DNA of 64,000 nucleotides, taken from positions 1 through 64,000 of the forward strand of contig NZ_JAIRAU010000001.1 of assembly GCF_020073745.1 (NCBI RefSeq), read 5' to 3'. The stretch's first letter is position 1. Every line of letters begins with the position of its first letter. Shown one piece after another: positions 34,013 through 44,651 of this stretch. The notes beneath the pieces were generated by a model. The model saw only the letters and a program-made list of their open reading frames with translations. It was not told the origin of the DNA and ran no database searches. A program made the translations under genes and the position numbers. The DNA comes from Nannocystis pusilla. GTDB lineage: Bacteria > Myxococcota_A > Polyangia > Nannocystales > Nannocystaceae.

Positions 34013-35332
34013 ATGGCCGTCATCAGCTTCGACTGCCCCAACTGCGGCGCCAAGCTCCAGCCCGACGACAGCAAGCGACGTGCGCGCTGTCAGTACTGCG
34101 GCGCCAACTTCGACCTGCCGCGCGCCACCGCCGTCGCGCCGCAGCGCGTGCCCGCGAGCGCCGGCGCCGGCGCCGGCGGGGCGCTCCTCGCGGGCGTGGC
34201 GGCGATGGTCACGATCGGGGCCACGGTCTCGTACTTCATGACCTCTGCGCCGCCGCCCTCGATGCCGGTCACGCAAGCGCTCGTGCCGGGAGTCCCGGCG
34301 AAGCCGATCGATGCGCCCACTGTCCCCGTTCCGCCGGTCCCCGCACCGACGAAGAACGACCCGACGCGCAACGAGGCCGACTTCATGTGGGACGACGTCG
34401 GCGGCCCGCCGATCGTCGTGACCATCGACGGCGCCGAGTACGTGCTGGGCCGCCTGCGCGTGCGCCCCGACGACCAGCTCCACATCGGAGCGTTCGCGGC
34501 CGACAGCGGCGCCGCGCGCTACCGCGTCGGCCCGTTCGGCAGCTACGGCGAGGCCTACCGCGCCACGCACTTCGCGGTCGCCGGCGAGCGCCTGCTGGTC
34601 ACCGACTTCCGCGGCAAGCTCAAGGTGTTCGAGCTCGCCAGCGGCGAGCCGGTGCAGGACATCGCGCTGACCGACCGCGCCGAGCGCTTCTGCCTGGTCG
34701 AAGGGACAGACGAGAAGCCGCGCCTCTACCTCGCGCAGGTCGACCAGCGCGAGTTCCTGGTCGACGCCGCCGTGCCCGCGCTCAAGGAGGAGAAGCTGCC
34801 GCGGGTGTGCGAGGCCCGGCAGCGGTTCGGCTCGCGCGGCGGCGACCCGACGCTTTCGACGAGCGAGCGCCTGCGTCGCGCGCCCAAGGTCGAGGGCTTC
34901 GAGGCCACCGGGGTGCACGTCGACGGCGACCTCGCCGTGGCGCGCGGCGTGAAGTCGCCGGGCACCGCGTATCCGATGGCCGTCGGCTTCGACCCCGCGT
35001 CGCGCCAGATCCGCTGGAAGAGCCCGGTGCCGGTGGTCGACCTCGCGTCGGTGCGCGAGCGCGACAACGAACAGGATATCCTGGTCGGTGGTCGCTACTT
35101 CGCCACCTACGGCGAGGGTCCGGAGCACTGGCACCTCGCCGCCTTCGACGCGAAGACCGGCGATCGGCTGTGGGACGACAAGCTGCGCAGCATTTTCGCG
35201 GTCGACTGGCTCGGCGGCATCGAGGCCACCGCGAACCATGTGTACCTGGTGCGTATGAGTTCGGTCGAGGTGTACGACGCCGCAACCGGTGCGCTCAAGG
35301 CGACGATCGGCGCCGAGTCGTACGACGGTTGA
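34013..35332 (+). CDS. Zinc-ribbon membrane protein with PQQ-like propeller
   Basis: A 439-residue protein. Residues 1-32 form a zinc ribbon (CPNCGAK ... CQYCGANF), residues of about 50-72 are a membrane helix, then a Pro-rich linker, then about 320 residues of PQQ/Trp-docking-like repeats (FRGKLKVFELASGEPV, FDAKTGDRLWD, VEVYDAATGALKA). The cytoplasmic ribbon and exported propeller suggest a signalling or quality-control role; I cannot name the function. It is convergent with the MFS gene. Confidence 0.7.
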   Translation: MAVISFDCPNCGAKLQPDDSKRRARCQYCGANFDLPRATAVAPQRVPASAGAGAGGALLAGVAAMVTIGATVSYFMTSAPPPSMPVTQALVPGVPAKPIDAPTVPVPPVPAPTKNDPTRNEADFMWDDVGGPPIVVTIDGAEYVLGRLRVRPDDQLHIGAFAADSGAARYRVGPFGSYGEAYRATHFAVAGERLLVTDFRGKLKVFELASGEPVQDIALTDRAERFCLVEGTDEKPRLYLAQVDQREFLVDAAVPALKEEKLPRVCEARQRFGSRGGDPTLSTSERLRRAPKVEGFEATGVHVDGDLAVARGVKSPGTAYPMAVGFDPASRQIRWKSPVPVVDLASVRERDNEQDILVGGRYFATYGEGPEHWHLAAFDAKTGDRLWDDKLRSIFAVDWLGGIEATANHVYLVRMSSVEVYDAATGALKATIGAESYDG

Positions 35333-35511
35333 GGTGCCGAGTCACCTGTCGCGAAGGCCACATGAGGTCCGGCCGCACCTTGTCGCTGCCGCGCGCCGTT
35401 GCTAGCCTCGAAAGACGCGCAGCAGAGCGCGAAGTAGATAGCTGAGGGACGGACACTGCGAGGGCCCGCGCGGGCGCCGGACGAGAGTCCACCGGTCGCG
35501 CGCGGCCTGCG

Positions 35512-35545
35512 GCCCACAAGGACATAAGGACATGTCCTTGTGGGC
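35512..35545. terminator. Perfect 14-bp-stem hairpin between convergent genes
   Basis: GCCCACAAGGACAT pairs with ATGTCCTTGTGGGC across the loop AAGGAC. It ends 3 bases from the MFS stop on the opposite strand. The remainder of 35333-35511 holds no recognisable gene. Confidence 0.65.
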
Positions 35546-35548
35546 AGC

Positions 35549-36799
35549 TCACTGCCCTTCGACGAACTTCTTGATGTCCTTGTCGGCCGTGCGCACCGCG
35601 AGGAAGCAGCAGGTGGCGGCGAGGATGAGGGTCGACGAGGTGACGAGGAACGTCTGCTGCGAGCCGTAGATGTCGGCGACCTTGCCGAACAGCGGCGGGG
35701 CGGCCATGTCGCCGAGGAAGTGGAGGATGAACACGGCGAGGGCGTAGGCCATCGCGCGCTGGCTGCCGGGGACGACGTTGGCGATCTGGGTGTTGACCGC
35801 CGGCATGCAGAGGAACAGGCAGGTCGCGCCGACGCCGAGGGCGGGCAGGAAGACCGCGCGGGTGTCGGCGGAGAAGCCGATGAAGAAGGCCGGCAGGGCG
35901 AGGGCGTAGGCGACGCCGGCCAGCAGGGCGTAGGCGCCGCGGGTGCGGCGGGCCAGGCGGTCGCCGAGCAGGCCGGCGAGGCCCGAGCCGATGAGGCCGC
36001 CGACCAGGCCGATGACCCCGAGCGCCAGCGACGCCTCGACCTTGGTCATGCCGCGCTCCTGCTGGAAGAACTCGATGCTGTAGTGGAGGATCGGCACCAG
36101 GATCATCACCGCGAACGCCTGCGCGAGGATGATCAGCATCAGCGTCTTGTTGCGCAGCAGGGCGAGGTACGACCTGACCCCATGGTCATGTTCTTGAGAA
36201 CCTGTCCCGGAGCCCGCGCGCGGCGGCTCGGCGAGCAGCGCGATCAGGACCGCGACCAGCAGCCCCGGCGCGCCGGCGACGTAGAAGGCGTTCTGCCAGC
36301 CGCCGGTGTAGTGGGTGACGAGGCCGCCGATCAGGTAGCCCGCGGTGCCGCCGAGCGGCATGCCGAGGAAGAACAGGGCCAGCGCGCGGCCGCGGAAGCG
36401 GTCGGAGAAGTAGTCGGCGACCAGCGTGGGCCCGATGACGAGGCAGCCGGCCTCGCCGACGCCGATCAGGAAGCGCGACAGGAACAGCGCCGTCTTGCCG
36501 GTCGCCATGCCGGAGCCGATCGTCGCCAGCGACCAGATGAACACGCAGGCGGCGAACAGCAGGGTGCGGCGGTAGCGGCCGGCCCAGAAGCCGATCAGCG
36601 GCGCGAACACCATGTAGCCGAGCGTGAACGCCGACCAGAGCATGCCGAACTCGGTCTTGTTCATGTCGAACGCGCTCTTGATCTCGAGCTCGAGCGCGCT
36701 GACGACCTGGCGGTCGGCGTAATTGAGGAAGTTGGCGAAGAACACCACCGCGAGCGCGTACGCGAGGTAGCGGGAGGAGAAGCGGGGGCTCTCGACCAT
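35549..36799 (-). CDS. Spinster-like MFS transporter
   Basis: A 416-residue major facilitator with about 12 hydrophobic helices. The N-terminal half has the family words NYADRQVVSAL and GFWAGRYRRT (loop 2-3 motif) and FLIGVGEAG, typical of Spinster/hexuronate-type carriers. The ATG at 36799 is chosen because TATGCT lies 10 bases upstream; the ATG at 36814 is inside that hexamer. The central cytoplasmic loop (GSGTGSQEHDHG) is encoded by a degenerate palindrome-family sequence. Substrate unknown. Confidence 0.85.
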   Translation of the reverse strand: MVESPRFSSRYLAYALAVVFFANFLNYADRQVVSALELEIKSAFDMNKTEFGMLWSAFTLGYMVFAPLIGFWAGRYRRTLLFAACVFIWSLATIGSGMATGKTALFLSRFLIGVGEAGCLVIGPTLVADYFSDRFRGRALALFFLGMPLGGTAGYLIGGLVTHYTGGWQNAFYVAGAPGLLVAVLIALLAEPPRAGSGTGSQEHDHGVRSYLALLRNKTLMLIILAQAFAVMILVPILHYSIEFFQQERGMTKVEASLALGVIGLVGGLIGSGLAGLLGDRLARRTRGAYALLAGVAYALALPAFFIGFSADTRAVFLPALGVGATCLFLCMPAVNTQIANVVPGSQRAMAYALAVFILHFLGDMAAPPLFGKVADIYGSQQTFLVTSSTLILAATCCFLAVRTADKDIKKFVEGQ

Positions 36800-36809
36800 G
36801 GGCGGCCGG

Positions 36810-36815
36810 AGCATA
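36810..36815 (-). promoter_or_regulatory. -10-like TATGCT before MFS gene
   Basis: TATGCT on the minus strand, 10 bases before the ATG at 36799. Confidence 0.4.
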
Positions 36816-36896
36816 GCGCCGGTCGGCAGCGTCACCGACGCCGGCTCGTCGGATTCACGTGCACGGGCTCACGCGCGGGCGCGCGCGGGCCTGGAC

Positions 36897-36902
36897 TATG
36901 CT
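36897..36902 (+). promoter_or_regulatory. -10-like TATGCT before mini-RNase III gene
   Basis: TATGCT ends 9 bases before the ATG at 36912, the same hexamer as used by the divergent MFS gene. Confidence 0.4.
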
Positions 36903-36911
36903 GCGCCCGCC

Positions 36912-37337
36912 ATGGACCTGCGCGGTCGATCGATCAGGACCCTCGCCTGGCTCGGCGACGCCGAGTTCGAACGCGAGGTTCGGCTCCGGCTCGCGCGGCG
37001 GGGCGACTTCCCGACCGACCGGCTGCACGCCATGAAGGCGCGGATCGTCTGTGCCGAGGCCCAGGCCGACATGTTGGCGGCGCTGGAGTCCGAGCTCGAC
37101 GAGGTCGAGACCGGGGTCGTGCGGCGCGGCCGCAACGTCAGTCCCAAGGCCTCTGGCAGGGCGGTACGCGACGTGCGGGCTTACCGCGCCGCGACCGGAC
37201 TCGAGGCGCTGGTGGGTCACTGGTGTTACGGCGACCCGGCGGCGCGGGCACGCTTCGAGGCCCTGGTGATCCCGAAGTTGGAAGCGGCGATCGACGCGGT
37301 GTTGGCGGCCACGGCCCGTCCGGCGCGGTCGACATAG
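36912..37337 (+). CDS. Mini-ribonuclease III-like protein
   Basis: A 141-residue protein resembling MrnC, the RNase III catalytic domain without a dsRNA-binding domain that matures 23S rRNA in Gram-positives. Matching features: LAWLGDAEFEREVRLRL (acidic catalytic helix), VCAEAQADMLAAL, VRRGRNVSPK and YRAATGLEALVGHWC. Length fits. Assignment is by motif pattern; its presence outside Firmicutes and cyanobacteria is less usual. Confidence 0.75.
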   Translation: MDLRGRSIRTLAWLGDAEFEREVRLRLARRGDFPTDRLHAMKARIVCAEAQADMLAALESELDEVETGVVRRGRNVSPKASGRAVRDVRAYRAATGLEALVGHWCYGDPAARARFEALVIPKLEAAIDAVLAATARPARST

Positions 37338-37400
37338 CGAGCGGCCGGTGGCGGTGATACCGTGACGTGAAGCCGGCCTGGGCCGGCCTGGAGGATGTGC

Positions 37401-38951
37401 ATGCACGCGCTGGTGCGTATGGTCGTCGCTGGCGTCTTCGCGGCCAGCCTGTCCTGCAAGACATCCGAGGTCCCGGCCGCGACCGAGTCGTCCACCGGCG
37501 GCGCGAGCACCGGCGCGAGCACCGGGGCCGAAGGCGGCGAGCGGGCCACGCTGGTCCACAGCTACGGCCTCACGACCTTGCAGGCCTACGAGGAGACCGA
37601 GCCGTGCGTGCAGTGGACGCTGCACAACGAGCAGCCGCTGTACGTCAACGCGGTCACGCTGGTCAACGACGGCGGGTTTCACCACAGCAACTGGCTCACG
37701 GTGCCGGAGGACAAGTTCCCGGGCGAGGACGGGTTCTTCCGCTGCTCCGACCGCGGCTACACCGAGCTCGAGGCGGCGCTCGCGGGCACCGTCGTGTTCG
37801 CCCAGTCGACCCAGTCGCGCAGCGAGGTGCAGCAGCTCCCCGAGGGCGTGGTCATCAAGATCCCCCCGCGGCACAAGATCATCGCCGGCGTCCACCTCCT
37901 CAACCTCGCCAGCGTCGCCGTCGAGACCGAGCTGCGCATGGCGCTCGACATCATCCACCCGCGCGACGTCGAGGTCCTGGTCGCGCCGTTCCGCCTCACC
38001 TACTACGACCTCGACATCCCGGCGAAGCGGCGCAGCCGCTTCACCGGCACCTGCAAGCTCGCCGGGCCGTACGTCGGCGCCGTCGACGGCGAGTTCGACC
38101 TCAAGCTCTACCACGTCCTGCCGCACACGCATTACCTCGGCGACTACTTCCGCCTCGAGACGATCGACGCGGCCGGCAACGGCGAGGTCGTGTTCGAGAA
38201 GACCGGCTTCGACGCCGACGCCAACGGCAAGGCCTTCGACCCGCCGCTCGACCTGTCGGGGAGCGACGGCCTGCGCTTCGCCTGCGGCTACGACAACTGG
38301 CGCGACGTCTCGATCGGCTGGGGCATCGGCGACCAGGAGATGTGCGTCATGCTCGGCCTCGCCGACAGCCGCGCCGTCATGGACATCGCCGTGCTCAGTG
38401 GCTCCGGGGCGAGCGGCGTCGACGGCGACGTGCTGCTGCACGAGGGCCCGTGCACCGTGCTCGCCTTCCCCGAGCACGGCGCGCAGACCGAGCCGACCGC
38501 CGAGGAGGAGGCCGCGCCGCTGTACGTCCCGCCGGGCGACCCGGGCGACGTCGACCTCGAGCCGCTCAAGCGCTGCGTCGACGCCGACGCGACGGTGCCG
38601 TCCAAGGGCGCGCCGAGCCTGCAGGGCATCCGCGGCGCCATCTTCGCACCGGGCTGCGTGTTCTCGTCGTGCCACGACGCCAAGCAGCCGGCCGCGGGCC
38701 TCGACTTGCAGTCGCCGGGCCTGCACGAGCGCCTGCTGGCGCACGAGGTGGCGGCCCGCGTCGACGCGCCGCTCGTCGCTCCAGGTGACGCCGAGGGCAG
38801 CTGGCTGTACCAGATCGTCTCGCGCTGTGACCCGACCGACAGGGACGGACAGGTCCTGCGACACATGCCCTACAACGCGCCCACCCTGCTCACCGACGGC
38901 AACGTCGCGCTGATCCGCGCGTGGATCAACGCCGGCGCCGAGGATAATTGA
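37401..38951 (+). CDS. Copper type II monooxygenase-fold lipoprotein with C-terminal CX4CH domain
   Basis: A 516-residue lipoprotein (signal ending Leu-Ser-Cys, Cys19; Ser/Thr/Gly linker). The core carries the copper ligands of PHM/DBM enzymes in order: His-His (GFHHSNW, residues 94-95), a third His in KIIAGVHLLN, His-x-His in LPHTHYLGDY, and a Met in GDQEMC. The C-terminal 120 residues hold CVFSSCH (CX4CH) and resemble cytochrome-c-like domains of myxobacteria and planctomycetes. GGAGG six bases upstream selects the ATG at 37401. The next gene is a paralog. A periplasmic or surface oxidase is the best guess. Confidence 0.75.
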   Translation: MHALVRMVVAGVFAASLSCKTSEVPAATESSTGGASTGASTGAEGGERATLVHSYGLTTLQAYEETEPCVQWTLHNEQPLYVNAVTLVNDGGFHHSNWLTVPEDKFPGEDGFFRCSDRGYTELEAALAGTVVFAQSTQSRSEVQQLPEGVVIKIPPRHKIIAGVHLLNLASVAVETELRMALDIIHPRDVEVLVAPFRLTYYDLDIPAKRRSRFTGTCKLAGPYVGAVDGEFDLKLYHVLPHTHYLGDYFRLETIDAAGNGEVVFEKTGFDADANGKAFDPPLDLSGSDGLRFACGYDNWRDVSIGWGIGDQEMCVMLGLADSRAVMDIAVLSGSGASGVDGDVLLHEGPCTVLAFPEHGAQTEPTAEEEAAPLYVPPGDPGDVDLEPLKRCVDADATVPSKGAPSLQGIRGAIFAPGCVFSSCHDAKQPAAGLDLQSPGLHERLLAHEVAARVDAPLVAPGDAEGSWLYQIVSRCDPTDRDGQVLRHMPYNAPTLLTDGNVALIRAWINAGAEDN

Positions 38952-38960
38952 GAGAACGCC

Positions 38961-40541
38961 ATGGCCCGTCGCCCGCTCGTCGCCCTCGCCCTCGCGTGCG
39001 CCTGTCAGCCCCAACCTGTCCCTGGGGACAGCGAGGGGCCCGGCACCGCCACCACCTCCGACGGCACCACCAGCGCCGGCGGCACCACGACCGTGGAGGC
39101 GCCGACCACCGGCGAGCAGGAGCCGGAGACGGCTACGGTGGTCCACAGCTTCGGCAACTACTTGATGACGCCGTACCTCGAGATCGAGCCGTGCGTGCAG
39201 TGGACGCTGCACAACGAGGAGGCGATCTACGTCGACGCGGTGACGCTGGTCAACGACGGCGGGTTCCACCACAGCAACTGGTTCGCGGTGCCCGAGCAGG
39301 TGTTCGCCGGCGAGGACGGGTTCTGGGACTGCGCCTCGCGCGAGTACAACGAGATCACGGCCGCCGTCGAGGGCACGGTGCTGTTCGCCCAGTCGACCCA
39401 GTCGCGCCAGGAGGTCATGCAGCTGCCCGCGGGCGCGGTCATCAAGATCCCCCCGCGGCACAAGATCATCGCCGGCGTGCACCTGCTCAACCTCGGCAGC
39501 ACCGACCTCGACTCCGAGCTGCGCATGGCGCTCGACATCATCCACCCGCGCGACGTCGACGTCGTGCTCGCGGCGATGCACCTCGACTACCGCGAGCTGG
39601 CGATCCCGGCCGGCAAGCGCAGCCGCTTCACCGGGGCCTGTTCGTTCAGGAGCACCTACGAGAAGGCGACGGGCCAGCCGTTCGAGATGAAGCTCTACCA
39701 CGTGCTCCCGCACTACCACTACCTCGGCGAGTACTTCGGCCTGCAGATCCTCGGCGGCGCGCGCGACGGCGAGTTCCTGTTCCAGCTCGACGGCTTCAAC
39801 GGCGACGCCAACGGCCGCACCTTCGATCCGCCGGTCGACCTGGCCGACGCCGAAGGCCTGCGCTTCGCCTGCGGCTTCAACAACTGGCTCGGCAAGGACA
39901 TCGGCTACGGGATCGGCGACCAGGAGATGTGCATGATGCTCGGCCTGGTCGACGCGCGCGTGATGATCGAGTCGCGCGTCACCGAGGGCTCGCAGCTGGT
40001 CGGCGTCGACGGCGAGGTGCTGCTCAACGAGGCCGAGTGTGCCAACTACGCCGTGTTCAAGAACCCGGCCCAGGCCCCGCCGACGGCGAAGGAGCTCGGC
40101 GCGCCGCTCTACGTGCCGCCGACCGACCCGGGCGACGTCGACCTCGAGCCGACCAAGGACTGCGCCGACAGCGTGAGCGCCGTCGCGCCCGACGTGCCGG
40201 CCACGCTGACCAGCGTGCGCGACTCGATCTTCGCCCCCAGCTGCATCTTCTCGTCGTGCCACGACGCCAGCGCCCCGGCGGCCGGCCTCGACCTGCAGAC
40301 CGCCGACGGCCTCGCCGACCGCCTCGTCGGCGTGCCCGCCCACGCCGACACGCCCCACGACCTCGTCACCCCGGGCGACCCCGCGGCCAGCTGGTTGTAC
40401 CGCCTGGTGTCCGAGTGCGAGCCGCAGAACGGCGCCGGCGCGGCGGTGCGCCACATGCCGTTCAACGCCCCGACCCTGCTGCCCGACCCGCTGGTCGCCA
40501 AGCTGCGCGCGTGGATCGAGGCCGGCGCGCTCGACGATTGA
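38961..40541 (+). CDS. Copper type II monooxygenase-fold lipoprotein with C-terminal CX4CH domain (paralog 2)
   Basis: A 526-residue paralog 9 bases after the first. It has a short signal with lipobox Cys (Ala-Cys-Ala-Cys), a Thr/Gly linker, the same ligand series (GFHHSNW, AGVHLLN, PHYHYLGEY, GDQEMC) and the same C-terminal CIFSSCH unit ending GALDD. The N-terminal linker is encoded by a CTGTCCC-TG-GGGACAG palindrome (39016-39031). Tandem duplication with conserved ligands suggests both are active, perhaps on different substrates. Confidence 0.75.
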   Translation: MARRPLVALALACACQPQPVPGDSEGPGTATTSDGTTSAGGTTTVEAPTTGEQEPETATVVHSFGNYLMTPYLEIEPCVQWTLHNEEAIYVDAVTLVNDGGFHHSNWFAVPEQVFAGEDGFWDCASREYNEITAAVEGTVLFAQSTQSRQEVMQLPAGAVIKIPPRHKIIAGVHLLNLGSTDLDSELRMALDIIHPRDVDVVLAAMHLDYRELAIPAGKRSRFTGACSFRSTYEKATGQPFEMKLYHVLPHYHYLGEYFGLQILGGARDGEFLFQLDGFNGDANGRTFDPPVDLADAEGLRFACGFNNWLGKDIGYGIGDQEMCMMLGLVDARVMIESRVTEGSQLVGVDGEVLLNEAECANYAVFKNPAQAPPTAKELGAPLYVPPTDPGDVDLEPTKDCADSVSAVAPDVPATLTSVRDSIFAPSCIFSSCHDASAPAAGLDLQTADGLADRLVGVPAHADTPHDLVTPGDPAASWLYRLVSECEPQNGAGAAVRHMPFNAPTLLPDPLVAKLRAWIEAGALDD

Positions 40542-40555
40542 TTTCTTATCTAAAG

Positions 40556-40577
40556 GACATGCCCGTCAGGGCATGTC
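40556..40577. terminator. GACATGCCC-GTCA-GGGCATGTC hairpin
   Basis: Perfect 9-bp stem in the 36-base convergent gap; its right arm touches the ybaK stop codon. Confidence 0.65.
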
Positions 40578-41051
40578 TCAAGAATCCTGTACCAGGGGAC
40601 AGAGCGTGGCCCGGGTCGCGCGCACGTAGTCGTCGGGGTGCAGCACGATCTGGAGGCCGCGCGTGCCGGCCGACACGGCGATCTGTTCATAGAGGATCGC
40701 CGTCTCGTCGAGGAACACCGGGTAGTCCTTCTTGCCGGCCAGCGCCGTGACGCCGCCGCGGACGTAGCCGGTCAGCGGCGTCACCTCGCGCAGGGCGACC
40801 AGCTCGACCCGGCGGTCGCCGCTGGCGCGGGCGAGGGCCTTGAGGTCGAGGTGGCCGTCGCCCGGCACGACCGCGAGGCACACCCCGTTGCGGTCGCCGC
40901 GGGCGATGAGTGTTTTAAACACCTGCTCGGGGGGAAGGCCGACCAGCGCCGCGACCTCGGCCGCCTTGAGGTGCTCGGCATCGACGGGGTACGGGCGCAG
41001 CTCGTAGTCGATGCCGAGGTTGTCGAGGATCCTGGCGGCGTTGGTCTTCAC
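40578..41051 (-). CDS. ybaK: YbaK/EbsC-type Cys-tRNA(Pro) deacylase
   Basis: A 157-residue editing domain that hydrolyses Cys-tRNA(Pro) formed by prolyl-tRNA synthetase. Features: VDAEHLKAAEVAALVGLPPEQVFKTL, the catalytic-lysine region, LREVTPLTGYVRGGVTALAGKKDYPVF and the terminal GLQIVLHPDDYV. The GTG at 41051 follows the upstream gene's stop by 7 bases, so it is read with the sugar dehydrogenase gene. Confidence 0.9.
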   Translation of the reverse strand: MKTNAARILDNLGIDYELRPYPVDAEHLKAAEVAALVGLPPEQVFKTLIARGDRNGVCLAVVPGDGHLDLKALARASGDRRVELVALREVTPLTGYVRGGVTALAGKKDYPVFLDETAILYEQIAVSAGTRGLQIVLHPDDYVRATRATLCPLVQDS

Positions 41052-41058
41052 TGTTCGT

Positions 41059-42555
41059 TCACTGCGGGACGACCCGCAGGATCTTGCCGTCGACGGGCGC
41101 GTTGAAGCCGTCGAGCTCGACGACGGTGAACAGCACGTCACCGAAGCCGTTGCTGCCGGAGCCCATGATCCGGTCGTCCTGGGTGGCGACCTGGCCGAGG
41201 TTCTCGACCGCGGTGCCGTCCCAGTTGAGGGCCCACACGCCGCCCGAGCAGTAGTCGCCGTAGAAGTAGGTGCCGTTCCACTCGGGCACCTCGCAGCTGC
41301 GGTAGACGGTGCCGCCGGTGATCGAGCAGCCCTCGCCGTGGTTGTACTCGGCGATCGGCGTGGTCAGGCCCTGGTCGTTGACCTCGTTGACGCCCTTGGA
41401 GTCGTCGCAGCCGCCGTTGAAGCAGTGGTTGCCCTCCATCAGGCTCCAGCCGTAGTCGGCGCCGCCGACGACCACGCTGACCTCCTCCCACTGGTTCTGG
41501 CCGACGTCGGCGACGTAGAGCGTGCCGTCCTGGTCGAACGAGAAGCGCCACGGGTTGCGGAAGCCCCACGCGTAGATCTCCGGCGAGAACTCCGGGTCGT
41601 CGACGAACGGGTTGTCGGCCGGGATCGTGTAGTCGAAGCCGTCGAGCAGCTCGCAGTTGTTGCCGCACGGGTCGTTCATGTCGGGCGTGCCGTCGGGCTC
41701 GACGTCGATGCGGAGGATCTTGGCGTGCAGCGACTGCTTGTCGCGGCCGGTGTCGTACTGGTCGTCGCCGCCGCCGCCGTCGCCCATGCCGATGTACAGC
41801 ATGCCGTCGGGCCCGAACTCGATCATGCCGCCGTTGTGATTGCTGGCCGGCTGCGAGATGGCGATGACGATGCGCTCGGAGTCGGGGTCGACCTTGTCGG
41901 GGTCGTTGGGGTCGAGCTTGAACTCGGACACGTACGTCGGGCCGGCGCCCTGCCACATGCCCGGGTTGTAGTTGACGTAGATCCGCGGGTCGTCGGGGAA
42001 GTTGGGGTGGAAGTCGAAGCCGAGCAGGCCCTGCTCGGGGCCGATCTGCATCGGCACCTTGTTCTTGACGTCGATGTCGAGGAAGCTGTCGTCGGGCGCG
42101 GTCGTCTCGCCGGGCTCGAGGATCTTGATCCGTCCGCCCTGCTCGACCACGAACAGGCGCTCGGGGCTGCTCGGGTCGGGGCGCACCAGCACCGGGCGGT
42201 CGAAGCCGGTGGCGATGATCTCGAGCGCGAAGCCGGGCTCGCCGGGCACCGGGGTGTAGGGACACGCGGGCTCGCCGGTGGTGGTCGAGGTGCTGTCGGT
42301 GGTCGGGTCGACGGTGGTCGACGTCACCTCGTCGGTGGTCGCCGTCACGTCGGTGGTGGTCGGCGGCGTCTCGGTGGTGGTCGGTGACGTCTCGGTGGCG
42401 GTCGAGGTGCCGGGCGTCGCGTTGGTCGTCGCGGTCGTGTCCGTGGTGTCCGTCGACGTGGTGGCGTTCGAGTCGGTGCCGCTGCCGTCGTCACCGCACG
42501 CGAACAGCGTGAAGCAGGGCAGGAGGGTGAGGCGGGCGAAGTTCTGCCAAGACAT
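41059..42555 (-). CDS. PQQ-dependent sugar dehydrogenase-like lipoprotein
   Basis: A 498-residue lipoprotein (lipobox Phe-Ala-Cys-Gly) with an 80-residue Thr/Ser/Glu linker and a C-terminal six-bladed soluble glucose dehydrogenase fold (GFDRPVLVRPDP, EQGLLGFDFHPNF, NHNGGMIEFGPDGMLYIGMGDGG, YAWGFRNPWRFSFD, GGTVYR). The Gly-rich GMGDGGGGDD and the RNPWR word are typical calcium/PQQ contacts. TAGGGT lies 7 bases before the ATG. Probably an exported aldose or glycoside oxidoreductase. Confidence 0.85.
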   Translation of the reverse strand: MSWQNFARLTLLPCFTLFACGDDGSGTDSNATTSTDTTDTTATTNATPGTSTATETSPTTTETPPTTTDVTATTDEVTSTTVDPTTDSTSTTTGEPACPYTPVPGEPGFALEIIATGFDRPVLVRPDPSSPERLFVVEQGGRIKILEPGETTAPDDSFLDIDVKNKVPMQIGPEQGLLGFDFHPNFPDDPRIYVNYNPGMWQGAGPTYVSEFKLDPNDPDKVDPDSERIVIAISQPASNHNGGMIEFGPDGMLYIGMGDGGGGDDQYDTGRDKQSLHAKILRIDVEPDGTPDMNDPCGNNCELLDGFDYTIPADNPFVDDPEFSPEIYAWGFRNPWRFSFDQDGTLYVADVGQNQWEEVSVVVGGADYGWSLMEGNHCFNGGCDDSKGVNEVNDQGLTTPIAEYNHGEGCSITGGTVYRSCEVPEWNGTYFYGDYCSGGVWALNWDGTAVENLGQVATQDDRIMGSGSNGFGDVLFTVVELDGFNAPVDGKILRVVPQ

Positions 42556-42562
42556 GGCGGCC

Positions 42563-42568
42563 ACCCTA
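42563..42568 (-). promoter_or_regulatory. -10-like TAGGGT
   Basis: Minus-strand TAGGGT ends 7 bases before the ATG at 42555. Confidence 0.35.
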
Positions 42569-42599
42569 ACACGAGCCCACGCGCGCCTGCGCGCCGCAC

Positions 42600-44501
<1,902 letters not shown>

Positions 44502-44510
44502 GGTCGGCAA

Positions 44511-44516
44511 GGTATA
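44511..44516 (-). promoter_or_regulatory. -10-like TATACC before kinase gene
   Basis: Minus-strand TATACC ends 9 bases before the ATG at 44501. Confidence 0.4.
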
Positions 44517-44651
44517 TCACGGCGCGGCCGGAAGCCGCCCAGCAGCGCGCCCGCGCGGCTTCGGCCTGCACATAAATGCAGCCTCGCGGCCCTCGCCGGG
44601 CGCAGCGGGCCCTTGCGGACGGCGGGCGGGCGCCTAAAACAGAGCCCAGCC

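Noticed and set aside
35333..35511. Possible structured RNA (RNase P or tmRNA-like words) after the zinc-ribbon gene
   Set aside because: A few words look familiar, but the conserved cores and pairing of those RNAs are absent.
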